Source of the DNA: Chloroflexota bacterium
GTDB lineage: Bacteria > Chloroflexota > UBA11872 > VXOZ01
Assembly: GCA_026710945.1 (NCBI GenBank)
Contig: JAPOQA010000067.1
Location: 1-64,000, forward strand
Reading direction: 5' to 3'
Length of the DNA stretch: 64,000 nt
The notes beneath the pieces are model-generated. The model had not been told where the DNA came from and did no database searches. It saw only the letters and a list, made by a program, of their open reading frames with translations. Shown here piece after piece: positions 1 to 7,602 of this stretch; the stretch's first letter is position 1, and every line of letters starts with the position of its first letter. A program made the translations under genes and the position numbers.

Positions 1-461
1 AAGCCTTGGGGATTCCGCAGGAGGACCGTCACCGTCTTGGCATCGGTGTCCACCAGCCAGTATTCCTTCACGCCGTGTTTGGCGTAAAGCGAGCGTTTGA
101 AGGTCTGGTCTCGCTCTGCTGTGGAAGGAGAGAGGATTTCAACAACCAAGTCGGGCGCGCCTTGGATGTTCTCGTCAGTAATGATGTGTTCCCGCTCGTT
201 GGAGATGAACAGCAAATCGGGCTGGACTACATCTGTGTCTGAGAGCACTACGTCGAAAGGAGCAGCATAGACGTGGCCAACACCGGTACGTTCAACCGAC
301 AGCCCTAGCAGCATGGTAAGTTTTCTGGAAGTCCTTTGGTGGGCCTCTCCGGGCGCTGGCGCCATAACTAAGTCTCCATCCAACAACTCGTAGCGCTTAT
401 CATCCGGCGTGTTGCGGTAGTCTTGGTACGTGAATTTGAATGTGGGTGTAGAGCTGGCCAT
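1..461 (-). CDS. Uma2-family (DUF820) putative endonuclease, 3' end cut off by window edge
   Basis: Reading the minus strand from the ATG at 459-461 gives an open frame of about 153 codons that runs off the left edge without a stop. The N-terminus resembles the Uma2 family: FTYQDYRNTPDDKRYELLDG, then LVMAPAPGEAHQR, and further on VVQPDLLFIS and PDLVVEILSPST, followed by KEYWLVD. These blocks carry the acidic and Glu positions expected of a PD-(D/E)XK-like fold. Family members are numerous in cyanobacteria and Chloroflexota and their biological role is largely unknown. It is the last gene of the minus-strand block, separated from recX by a palindromic repeat. The fold assignment is by motif recognition only. 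The C-terminus cannot be assessed. Confidence 0.8.
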   Translation of the reverse strand, partial: MASSTPTFKFTYQDYRNTPDDKRYELLDGDLVMAPAPGEAHQRTSRKLTMLLGLSVERTGVGHVYAAPFDVVLSDTDVVQPDLLFISNEREHIITDENIQGAPDLVVEILSPSTAERDQTFKRSLYAKHGVKEYWLVDTDAKTVTVLLRNPQG

Positions 462-477
462 GATTGCTCTCCTGGTT

Positions 478-518
478 GAATCCGTTCGTGGTGAGCCTGT
501 CGAACCATGAACGGATTC
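478..518. repeat. Palindromic repeat, GAGCCTGTCGAA family
   Basis: An imperfect palindrome: GAATCCGTTCGTGGT and its near-complement ACCATGAACGGATTC (one mismatch) flank the core gagcctgtcga. It lies between recX and the Uma2-like gene. The same core recurs near 22.4, 28.5, 49.2 and 54.2 kb, so it is a dispersed intergenic repeat rather than a gene-specific terminator. Confidence 0.8.
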
Positions 519-565
519 CTGTCTTGCATCCCCTGTTGTATACATCATAAGCCGCTGCGCAGTCA

Positions 566-1315
566 TCATTCAACCGGTTCCGACCAACGAGATTCAGCGA
601 TACCCGGTTCTTCCCAGAGTTCATCCACAACCTGCTCGATCACCTCGTAGCTGAAACCCCGGCGGGCAAGAAACGCGCCAAGCTGCTGGCGAAACTTGCC
701 GGGATCGGCGGTCTTGAGTGTGGCTGCGCGCTTGCGTGCGGCCTGGCGCGCCAAAGTCGCCTCGTCGCTCCCAAATCGCGCCAGAGCGTCTTCAATGACT
801 TCCTCAGCAACGCCCTTCTTTCGCAGTTCCCATGCGAGCGCCCTTCTCCCCCTGGGGCGATGCGTGTCACGGCTCTCTATCCAGAAGCGGGCGAATGCCG
901 TGTCGTCCAGGTACCCCAATTCTTGCAGGCGGCTGATTGCGTGTTCGCGCGCCGGCCCATCGAATGACTTCTTGCGCAAGTGGTCGGCCACCTCTTTGGA
1001 GCTGCGAGGGCGATAGGAGACGAAGTTCAAGCTGGCTTCCACGGCGCGACGGTTACTGTCATCACGTTGCCAGGCAAGAATGGCAGCGGGATCGACGAAG
1101 TCGCCAACGCTTAGTCCGCGTGATGCAACGGTCTCCGAGCGCAATCGCAGGCGCTCGCCGCTGCTCAGTTCTACCTTGATGTAGGCTTGCTTAGCTCCCT
1201 GGGGACGGAGAGCGGTGATGGAAACGACTGGAGCGGACTCTCGATTCGCATCGGACGCGCGGTCAAACTCGTGCGGGACTTCGCCGGGATCGTCTACTGA
1301 TAGCACGGATTGCAT
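566..1315 (-). CDS. recX: Regulatory protein RecX
   Basis: RecX binds RecA filaments and limits recombinase activity. The 249-residue product has the usual all-helical triple repeat: LNFVSYRPRSSKEVADHLRK around residues 95-115, ISRLQELGYLDDTAFARFWI around 127-146, then RALAWELRKKGVAEEVIEDA and, near the C-terminus, FLARRGFSYEVIEQVVDELW. About 90 N-terminal residues precede the first repeat, longer than in the E. coli protein but common in Gram-positive-like RecX. It begins 25 bp after plsY and is probably co-transcribed with der and plsY rather than with recA, which is not in the window. The start shown is the first ATG of the frame. An internal start is possible. Confidence 0.9.
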   Translation of the reverse strand: MQSVLSVDDPGEVPHEFDRASDANRESAPVVSITALRPQGAKQAYIKVELSSGERLRLRSETVASRGLSVGDFVDPAAILAWQRDDSNRRAVEASLNFVSYRPRSSKEVADHLRKKSFDGPAREHAISRLQELGYLDDTAFARFWIESRDTHRPRGRRALAWELRKKGVAEEVIEDALARFGSDEATLARQAARKRAATLKTADPGKFRQQLGAFLARRGFSYEVIEQVVDELWEEPGIAESRWSEPVE

Positions 1316-1340
1316 TCCTGAACGCCTGTGGGCGCTGGGG

Positions 1341-1967
1341 TCATGAGCCCCGGCGTCCCAGTGAGATGCGGCGCTCGGTGCCTGCGAGCAACCGCGCTAT
1401 ATTGTCACGGTGCTGCACGATGATGACGATGCCGCCAATGATTGCGTAGACCAAATACACCACGGGTACGTGGAACCATTGCATTGCAATTGCGATAAGA
1501 ATCGGAGCGGCGGCAACTGTTGTAAGAGAAGCGAGGGAGACATGCCGGCTTATCAACATGACCGGCAAGAACACCACCCAAAGTAACGCCACAATTAGCG
1601 GCACCATGAAGGCAAGGCCCGCGGCTCCCGGCACGATGCCCCTGCCGCCGCGAAAACCGATGAACAGGGGCCAATTGTGCCCGATGATTGCCGCGAAGGC
1701 GACTATGGCTTCGCCTTCCGAATTGCCTTCGAAGAGTAAGCGGATGGCGACCAGCGGCAATATCACCTTGAGCGTATCGCCAAGCAAAGACACAATTCCC
1801 GCGGCTACGCCGAACGTGCGCCACACGTTGGTAGAACCTGTGCGCCCGCTGCCGTGCTCACGAATGTCCGTTTCGTGAAAGAGGCGGGCAACGAGCCACC
1901 CGCTGGGGATAGACCCGGCGAGGTAGCCAACAATGAAGTAGAGGGCGTATGAAAGGAGGTCAGCCAT
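1341..1967 (-). CDS. plsY: Glycerol-3-phosphate acyltransferase PlsY (copy 1)
   Basis: An integral membrane enzyme that transfers an acyl group from acyl-phosphate to glycerol-3-phosphate, the first step of phospholipid synthesis. Three PlsY motifs are visible: GYLAGSIPSGWLVAR at the N-terminus, GSGRTGSTNVWRTFG, and GHNWPLFIGFRGGRGI, followed by several hydrophobic helices. The chosen ATG overlaps the der stop codon by 8 bp (1960-1967), which suggests translational coupling. A longer frame start exists upstream but lies inside der. At 208 residues it is a normal length. A second PlsY homologue is encoded at 41829-42521, so the organism has at least two. Confidence 0.92.
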   Translation of the reverse strand: MADLLSYALYFIVGYLAGSIPSGWLVARLFHETDIREHGSGRTGSTNVWRTFGVAAGIVSLLGDTLKVILPLVAIRLLFEGNSEGEAIVAFAAIIGHNWPLFIGFRGGRGIVPGAAGLAFMVPLIVALLWVVFLPVMLISRHVSLASLTTVAAAPILIAIAMQWFHVPVVYLVYAIIGGIVIIVQHRDNIARLLAGTERRISLGRRGS

Positions 1968-3318
1968 GATGGTCGTGAAAGACAAGCCGCAATGGCGTCC
2001 CGTCGAAACCAAAGTGCCGCCGGATTCTGTTTTCCAAGAACCGGCGGTGCGAGAAGTGAGCGAGAGTAGGATCGTTTACGGAGAAGATGAACGTCGGTGG
2101 ATGTGTACTCGCTTGGGTCACATAGTAGATACTAAGTCGCCGTCTTTTCGATGAGAGGGTACGGTTGGCCAACCACTCGCGCAAGGCGCGGTTGAGTGTG
2201 CCGGTCGTGATGCGTTTGCCGCGTTCGATAAAGACCCGCATGGCAGCCGGCAGCACACGGTTAAGATGATAGCCGGTCTTGGCAGACAAGACTACTAGCG
2301 GCGCGTGCGGCATCCAGCGCAACCGGCTCTGTACCATTCGTTTCACTTCTCCGGCATCGGCGTCAACAAGGTCCCATTTGTTAATTAGCACGACCAGACC
2401 CTTGTAGGCTTCATTGACATAACCAGCAATATGCAAATCCTGCGCAGTCAGTCCTTCAGCGGCGTCAATGAGAAGGAGTGCGACGTTGCAGCGCTCCAGA
2501 GCGCGCAGTGTGCGGAGCACACTATGGGATTCTACGCCGTGCTGCACCTTGCCCCGCCGCCGTATACCGGCGGTATCGATGAGTACCGCCGTATCGTCGC
2601 CGTAGTTGACAACGCTGTCGATGGCGTCGCGGGTGGTGCCGGGCACATCGCTGACGATCGTGCGCTCGTGTCCGAGCAGCGCGTTGAGCAGCGCCGATTT
2701 TCCCACGTTCGGCCGCCCCACTATTGCGAACCGGGGAAGCATTAGATCAGATTCTTCTGCCTCGTCTTTGGGAAGATGTGAGCAGACCGCATCCAGCAGG
2801 TCACCCGTGCCAAGTCCGTGCAGCGCCGAGAGCGAAATCACGTCACCTATCCCTAAAGAGTAGAACTCATACGTTTGCAGATGGGTGTTTTCGTTGTCGG
2901 CTTTGTTCGCGGCAATCACAACGGGCTTCTTCGTGGTGCGCAGGAGCGCGGCGATTTCATGGTCCTGTGGTGTGATGCCGGCCGGTGAATCCACGACGAA
3001 GATGATGACGGAAGCCTCTTCTATGGCTGCCTGCACCTGCTCGTACACGGACTCAGCGAGCTTATCACGCTCTTCGGCTATGCCCCCGGTGTCGGTGACG
3101 GTGAAAGCGCGGTCTTGCCATTGCACTACGCCGTAGACGCGGTCGCGGGTCGTACCGGGTATGTCTTCAACGACGGCCTGTCGTTGCCCGAGGAGCCGAT
3201 TGAAGATGCTGGACTTGCCCACGTTCGGGCGTCCTATGAGTGCGACGATTCCGCTTGGGGCGGTAGTGGCACCTGCAAATGGAGTCTCAAAGTCAGCTTG
3301 ATTTGTTGTCGCGCTCAT
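1960..3318 (-). CDS. der: GTPase Der (EngA), ribosome assembly
   Basis: Der is an essential GTPase with two tandem G domains that acts in 50S subunit maturation. Domain 1 has [16 protein letters not shown] near residue 20, DTGG and NKAD. Domain 2 has [16 protein letters not shown] near residue 200, [10 protein letters not shown] and NKWD. A KH-like C-terminal domain follows, with [18 protein letters not shown] and a final [10 protein letters not shown] start at the ATG at 3316-3318 (MSATTNQ), because the upstream in-frame extension of 45 residues shows no similarity to Der. It is followed by plsY with overlapping codons. Confidence 0.96.
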   Translation of the reverse strand: MSATTNQADFETPFAGATTAPSGIVALIGRPNVGKSSIFNRLLGQRQAVVEDIPGTTRDRVYGVVQWQDRAFTVTDTGGIAEERDKLAESVYEQVQAAIEEASVIIFVVDSPAGITPQDHEIAALLRTTKKPVVIAANKADNENTHLQTYEFYSLGIGDVISLSALHGLGTGDLLDAVCSHLPKDEAEESDLMLPRFAIVGRPNVGKSALLNALLGHERTIVSDVPGTTRDAIDSVVNYGDDTAVLIDTAGIRRRGKVQHGVESHSVLRTLRALERCNVALLLIDAAEGLTAQDLHIAGYVNEAYKGLVVLINKWDLVDADAGEVKRMVQSRLRWMPHAPLVVLSAKTGYHLNRVLPAAMRVFIERGKRITTGTLNRALREWLANRTLSSKRRRLSIYYVTQASTHPPTFIFSVNDPTLAHFSHRRFLENRIRRHFGFDGTPLRLVFHDHHG

Positions 3319-3652
3319 AGTGACGATCCGCCGAAATGTGACAGGGCACACATTGTGCCCCTTTTGCATTGATAGGTGAAGATCCCGTGTTTGATGGCAC
3401 GCGTGCTCGCTTCCAATGTGCGGGATTTCCAGGAAGCTAAGCAAATTATACACCAGTTAGACGGTGCAAATTGCCGCCACTGCGTACCGCTCGGGCGGTG
3501 AAGAAAGTAGGTGGAGGCGCCACAGACTCATGGTACAGGGGGTCGCCACGCAGAATTGCAACTCAAATGGAGCGGCTGCGCCTGTCTTAATCACTTTGGG
3601 CTTGGGCATTGCTCACCCGAGGGACAGCGCGCAAGCCGGTTACAGGCTCCGG
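3319..3652. other. Intergenic region between ispH and der
   Basis: About 330 bp between the ispH stop and the chosen der start. An open frame extends der upstream to 3453, but it reads as non-conserved sequence. I see no RNA gene, clear promoter or strong terminator. A promoter for der/plsY/recX is expected here but no good -35/-10 pair stands out. Confidence 0.4.
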
Positions 3653-4513
3653 CTAGGACGCAACTGCGTCAAGCTCTTTGAGCCAGGCCACGACTTCCTG
3701 CACCGACCAATCCGGTGTCGAAGCGCCTGCGGTGATGCCCACGCTCTCCATGTGCTTAAACCAGGCAGGATCGAGTTCGGCCGCTGATTCAATGTGGTAG
3801 GTGGGCGTTTCTTCCTCGCGGGAGATCTCCGCAAGGTGGGTGGTATTGGCACTATTGCGGCCGCCGACTACGACCATCACGTCCACCTGGGGGAGAATGT
3901 CGCGTGCGGCTGCCTGTTGCTTGGTGGTTGCGAAGCAGAGCGTGTTGACGACATGCACTTCAAGCGCGTCTTCAAGCGCCAGGTCCATGAGACGACGGGC
4001 GACTGCTTGAAACCGCTCTACCGTCTGTGTGGTTTGAGAGACCAAACAGATTTTGCGGCGCAAGCGCACGGAGTCCAGCGCCTCGGCGCTCGCCACGGCT
4101 TCTCCGCGGCCATCCGACCAGCCGAGAATGCCGCGCACTTCCTTATGGGTGGGGTCGCCGAAGATGAGAATTTGATAGCCGCGCTCGGCATGCTCCTGCA
4201 CGATGCGGTGCACTTTCGAAACGATGGGACAGGTAGCATCCAAGAGCTCGAGATTGTGTTCCGCTATTTGAGCGGTGACCGCTTTGCCGGTGCCATGGGC
4301 AGTGATGGTGGCGATGCCGTCCTGCGGAATAGCCTCCATGTCGCCAACGACGTTAATGCCATCATCTTGAAGTTTCTCTATCACTGAGGGGTTGTGGACA
4401 AGCTGCCCCAGCGTATGAATCTCGCCCTTCTCTTTCGCTACGGCCTGGGTCATCTCGATGGCCCGCTTGACGCCGTAGCAAAACCCCATTTCTTTTGCCA
4501 GGATGATGTTCAT
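3653..4513 (-). CDS. ispH: 4-hydroxy-3-methylbut-2-enyl diphosphate reductase
   Basis: IspH (LytB) catalyses the last step of the MEP isoprenoid pathway, giving IPP and DMAPP, and uses a [4Fe-4S] cluster. The three cluster cysteines are present: C12 in GFCYGVKRAIE, C95 in DATCPIVSK and C193 in NTLCFATTKQQ. The substrate-binding histidines are seen in TAHGTGK and PTHKEVRGI, with the catalytic Glu in the latter. GGRNSANTTHL is also typical. The ATG at 4511-4513 gives a 286-residue protein starting MNIILAKEMGF, the conserved family N-terminus. A 21-codon upstream extension is not conserved. Its presence indicates that this organism uses the MEP rather than the mevalonate pathway. Confidence 0.96.
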   Translation of the reverse strand: MNIILAKEMGFCYGVKRAIEMTQAVAKEKGEIHTLGQLVHNPSVIEKLQDDGINVVGDMEAIPQDGIATITAHGTGKAVTAQIAEHNLELLDATCPIVSKVHRIVQEHAERGYQILIFGDPTHKEVRGILGWSDGRGEAVASAEALDSVRLRRKICLVSQTTQTVERFQAVARRLMDLALEDALEVHVVNTLCFATTKQQAAARDILPQVDVMVVVGGRNSANTTHLAEISREEETPTYHIESAAELDPAWFKHMESVGITAGASTPDWSVQEVVAWLKELDAVAS

Positions 4514-4833
4514 AGAGTGCTTTCTGCTATCCGCATGCCTGCTCTCATTGTACCGGAGAAGAGTCGGCTGAAACAATCATCTGCTTCTGCCGGCCGAGTG
4601 GGAGTAACGCGCGTAGACTTTGGCTTGTGAATGGAATGCTTCCATGTGGCGAGTTATAAAATCTGCGGCGCTTAAACATTTGCGTGACCGCTCGATGTGA
4701 GCTTGGCCGTATCGCGGTCTTCAACCTGCGCTCCCAAGACCTTCCGTCAAGACGATATGGCGCTAATATTCTGCAATCTCGTCCACGGCTTCAGCAACCG
4801 TGGCAAAGAATTCCAATATAAAGTCGACTTGCA
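4514..4833. other. Intergenic region between plsC and ispH
   Basis: About 320 bp upstream of ispH on the minus strand and downstream of plsC. I see no convincing gene, RNA or strong hairpin. It probably carries the ispH promoter. Confidence 0.35.
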
Positions 4834-5553
4834 TTAGGCGGGCACACGCTCATCAAGCAATGCAATGAGCCGCTGCCGCAGAGACTCGGCAACGGCGTCT
4901 GCCTCGTCTCCCGTGAGTTTCTTGCCATAGTGCTCGTCGAGTTCAAGCGGCTCAGCGAACGTCACGGTAACGCCCACCCGTGGGATGGGGTACCGGCTGC
5001 CCCTCGGCAACGCCTTTTCGGTGTTCCGAATAGCGGCGAGGACTATGGGCACCCGCTGGCGCACCGCAATGCGCACAAAGCCGGAGTTGAACGGTCCGAC
5101 CTCGCCGGTGCGGCTGCGCGTGCCTTCCGGGAAGAGTACGACGGCTTCGTCTTGTTTGAGCAATTGCATGAGAATACGCACGCTGCGCACGTCATTGGTT
5201 TGGCGGATGATTGGATATGTTCCCCAACGGGGCAGCATGAAGCGCAATATTGAGTTGCGGAAGAGCTCCACCTTGGCCATGAATGTGAGCGCGCGGTGGG
5301 GACACGCTACGCCCATGGCAAACGGGTCAAGGTTGTTCCGGTGGTTGCAGATGATGAGCAGCGGCCCTGATCGCGGCGGCTGGCGCCCGCTGACGCGCAG
5401 TCCCAAATAGAGATGGAAGAGCGGCAAGAGGATAAGGCCGCCGACAATGAAGTACCAGAACCAGTTGCGCATGTTCTGATGATTACGCTGGTACTCGATG
5501 TCGGCCTCGGTGATCTGAGAGCGATCAAAGCGCGGTTCTATGTCGGTGCTCAT
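4834..5553 (-). CDS. plsC: 1-acyl-sn-glycerol-3-phosphate acyltransferase (PlsC family)
   Basis: Converts lysophosphatidic acid to phosphatidic acid, the step after PlsY. Acyltransferase block I is NHRNNLDPF (the HX4D catalytic pair). Block III is LFPEGTRSRTGEVGPFNSG. A hydrophobic segment (WFWYFIVGGLILLPLFHLYL) lies near residue 35 and should anchor the protein to the membrane. The start is MSTDIEPRF, preceded by a GGGAAAG Shine-Dalgarno-like stretch. At 239 residues it has the normal length. With two PlsY genes in the same window, the PlsX-PlsY-PlsC route is the likely phosphatidate pathway. Confidence 0.92.
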   Translation of the reverse strand: MSTDIEPRFDRSQITEADIEYQRNHQNMRNWFWYFIVGGLILLPLFHLYLGLRVSGRQPPRSGPLLIICNHRNNLDPFAMGVACPHRALTFMAKVELFRNSILRFMLPRWGTYPIIRQTNDVRSVRILMQLLKQDEAVVLFPEGTRSRTGEVGPFNSGFVRIAVRQRVPIVLAAIRNTEKALPRGSRYPIPRVGVTVTFAEPLELDEHYGKKLTGDEADAVAESLRQRLIALLDERVPA

Positions 5554-6033
5554 TGCGTCTTTCCCAACTCGCGGCAGACTGCTGGCTGACCCGGCACTTC
5601 ACAATTCGATGCGCAGCGGATAGCGTATGCGAGGCTTTGGGCTCGCGCAACACCATTGCCCGAGAGCCTTTTCGTCTATACCTGTAAAGAATACCTAAGC
5701 GCAAGGCCATGTGCCACTACCGGGTGCCTGCCATCGCAACGGCGGGGGTACTCACTCGCGGACGAGTCGGTGCTCGGGGGCGCTCGACCGGAAGCGGCCC
5801 GGTATTCTGCGTTCCTCGATGAGTTTTCCAGCTTGCCGTCTGCTCCTGGAATTGCGTTCCAGGTCATTGCTTAGAGCTACTTCGCTGGTTAGCCGGCCGG
5901 TTGAAGCAAGCCAACCCTAACGCTCACGCGCGGATGGGACATTGTCTATCGCATTTACGGCGTATCAGCCGCGTGCTACGCTTTAGCCTGAATTCGAAAG
6001 CCACCACAGAATCCCACACCTGGGAGAGGATGT
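5554..6033. other. 480-bp region without a recognised gene
   Basis: Divergent intergenic space between plsC and the HesB-like gene. Short open frames of 60-70 codons exist on both strands but none has a ribosome-binding site, plausible composition or recognisable motif. I see no repeat of the dispersed families here. Confidence 0.4.
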
Positions 6034-6333
6034 ATGTTCACGATTACGGAAGCTGCGGCGCAACTCATCAAGTCGCAAATGGAATCGGAAGGCGAGGGCG
6101 AAATGTACCTGCGGGTGTTCATACGCCCTGGCGCGGACGGCATGCAATTCGGCATGTCGAGCGAGGAGAATCCCGGCAAGAATGACGAGGTCAGCGAACA
6201 GCACGGCCTGAAGGTGTTGGTCGATAAGCTAAGTATGCGCACTCTCGACGGCGTGGTTCTGAGTTTCACGGAAGCAGGCGGCTTCAACCTCGGCAAACCG
6301 GCGGACGCAGAAGAGGAAACTGCTGAGGCGTGA
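6034..6333 (+). CDS. IscA/HesB-like protein lacking all cysteines
   Basis: A 99-residue protein with the layout of A-type iron-sulfur carriers: MFTITEAAAQLIKSQME at the start, then YLRVFIRPGADGMQFGMS, a central KVLVDKLSMRTLDGVVLSF, and GGFNLGKP near the end. Canonical IscA/ErpA proteins use one cysteine after the first beta strand and a C-terminal CGCG-type pair. In this protein there is no cysteine at all, and the C-terminal motif is replaced by GGFNLGKPAD and an acidic tail. It cannot bind a cluster in the usual way and may be a structural or regulatory paralogue. It is monocistronic and lies upstream of the tRNA-Ser genes. The family call is fairly secure. The function is unknown. Confidence 0.75.
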   Translation: MFTITEAAAQLIKSQMESEGEGEMYLRVFIRPGADGMQFGMSSEENPGKNDEVSEQHGLKVLVDKLSMRTLDGVVLSFTEAGGFNLGKPADAEEETAEA

Positions 6334-6449
6334 CAGATTTCATCGTTCTTGGTTGTCATCGGATCGTCACGTATCCCTCCATGCACATGCTGTTCGCCAT
6401 GCTCTTGCGCAGTGGCATCGAGACCTCATTTGGATGGATGATTCTGCGG

Positions 6450-6455
6450 TATAAT
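6450..6455 (+). promoter_or_regulatory. -10 element of the tRNA-Ser(UGA) promoter
   Basis: A perfect TATAAT in the context GCGGTATAATTCA lies 18 bp before the mature tRNA 5' end. No good -35 is seen at 17 bp. The same GCGGTATAAT context occurs at 61541-61550. Confidence 0.55.
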
Positions 6456-6473
6456 TCAATAGAACCATGACTT

Positions 6474-6556
6474 GGAGGGGTGTCCGAGTGGTTTATGGAG
6501 ATGGTCTTGAAAACCATTGACCGAAAGGTCCGGGGGTTCGAATCCCTCCCCCTCCG
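6474..6556 (+). tRNA. tRNA-Ser, anticodon UGA
   Basis: The acceptor stem GGAGGGG pairs with CCCCTCC. The anticodon arm ATGGT-CTTGAAA-ACCAT gives anticodon TGA (reads UCN serine codons). A long variable arm GACC-GAAA-GGTC, as expected for class II tRNA-Ser, and a T-arm with TTCGAAT are present. The discriminator is G at 6556. CCA is not encoded (next bases ccg). Confidence 0.95.
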
Positions 6557-6638
6557 CCGTTGATGTTGAGCTACCGCAATGGTTTGAGACGGCGCAAGAG
6601 CCGAGTCGTCAGTCCCACAATAAGCCTAAGATTGGAAT

Positions 6639-6666
6639 CGTCATTCCGGCGAAAGCCGGAATCCAG
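6639..6666. repeat. Short palindromic repeat (ATTCCGGC-GAAA-GCCGGAAT)
   Basis: A perfect 8-bp stem with a GAAA tetraloop, in the context CGTCATTCCGGCGAAAGCC. This sequence type is a familiar dispersed repeat in many environmental bacterial genomes. It sits between the two tRNA-Ser genes. Confidence 0.7.
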
Positions 6667-6940
6667 GGGAGTGTGGGCGGTCCACTGTTGCCGGATGTCG
6701 AGGCATGCTTGGTTCTGATCTTCTTTCACCACTTAGCAAGGTGGGAAGGGGAAGCGCGACTGATTCCAAGAACCAGAGTTCAGCGGCTAGGCTTCAAGTA
6801 AGATTTGCGATAACCGCCCCAATTCCTTGCCCCTGGCCTGCAATATAGGAATCAAAGCCAAAGCTCCCATGAACTGCTCGCGACGCCGTGCTGTCGAAAG
6901 AGCCGGCATTGACGGTCGATGGGCAAGTTGCCCGATAGGC

Positions 6941-6946
6941 TATAAT
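6941..6946 (+). promoter_or_regulatory. -10 element upstream of tRNA-Ser(GCU)
   Basis: A perfect TATAAT lies 65 bp before the mature 5' end of the second tRNA-Ser, implying a leader of roughly 58 nt that includes the perfect palindrome GACCTTAAGGTC. No good -35 is seen at the standard spacing. Confidence 0.45.
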
Positions 6947-7011
6947 GAGAGTAGCTCCGCGCAACTTCGGGGACCGACCTTAAGGTCTTCGGATTACGCA
7001 CAGGAGCGCAT

Positions 7012-7105
7012 GGAGGGGTCGCATAGTTGGTCTAGTGCGGTCGCCTGCTAAGCGACAGTGGGGTTAATAGCTCCACCGAGGGTTCGAATCCCTCCCCCTC
7101 CGCCA
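7012..7105 (+). tRNA. tRNA-Ser, anticodon GCU
   Basis: The acceptor GGAGGGG/CCCCTCC is identical to that of the tRNA-Ser at 6474. The anticodon loop CTGCTAA gives GCT, which reads AGC and AGU. A long variable arm (GGGGTTAATAGCTCC region) and TTCGAAT T-loop are present. The terminal CCA is encoded (7103-7105), unlike the neighbouring tRNA-Ser. Confidence 0.95.
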
Positions 7106-7116
7106 AGCGACAAACT

Positions 7117-7158
7117 AAAGAGAGCAGCGTCCACCAGAGTGTTGACGCTGCTCTCTTT
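7117..7158 (+). terminator. Strong intrinsic terminator after tRNA-Ser(GCU)
   Basis: A perfect 15-bp inverted repeat, AAAGAGAGCAGCGTC and GACGCTGCTCTCTTT, with a 12-nt loop. The 3' arm itself ends in CTCTCTTT, providing the pyrimidine-rich tail. Confidence 0.85.
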
Positions 7159-7360
7159 GTATTACACATGCCGCGCTGCTGTGTTGGTATGCTCAGCCGG
7201 ACCGACGGAGGGATGGTGGTGGCTGTGACACGCGGCGGCTTCTTGCCAGAAGCCGGTGCCAAAGTGGATCAACACTATTGTGACGTTGGGCAATTGCTCG
7301 TTTAACCTTGTTCGGCAAGGCAACAAGCGGACGCAGGTTGCGTGCACGTCTCTGTGCGGA

Positions 7361-7564
7361 CCTACGCTACCGGAAGGTACACGGCTGCGCGCAGATCCCG
7401 TGCAAACCTACGATACCGGCAGGCGCAGGTTGCAAACCTACGCTACCGGATCATACACGGCAGCGGGCACAGGTCGCGCGCATGTCTCCGAGCGAGCCTA
7501 CGCTACTGGCGCCCATGCACGGCAAGGTAAGAAGCAGACGCAGGTTGCGAACCTGCGCTACCGG
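7361..7564. repeat. Degenerate array of CCTACGCTACCGG repeat units
   Basis: Five copies of a 13-mer close to CCTACGCTACCGG begin at 7361, 7407, 7437, 7497 and 7552. Several are preceded by an inverted CGCAGGTTGC, so each unit can fold as AGGTTGCAAACCT-type hairpins. Spacing is irregular (30-60 bp), so this is not a CRISPR array. Single units occur at 31437 and 56973. The array fills the space downstream of the solute-binding protein gene. Confidence 0.7.
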
Positions 7565-7602
7565 CAGTCCTTCTCGTCAATGCAGACTTCTCGAACCGCT
7601 TG

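Noticed and set aside
7361-7564. Possible CRISPR array
   Set aside because: The repeated unit is only 13 bp with variants, spacing is 30-60 bp and irregular, the units are palindromic, the same units occur singly elsewhere, and no cas gene is present in the window.
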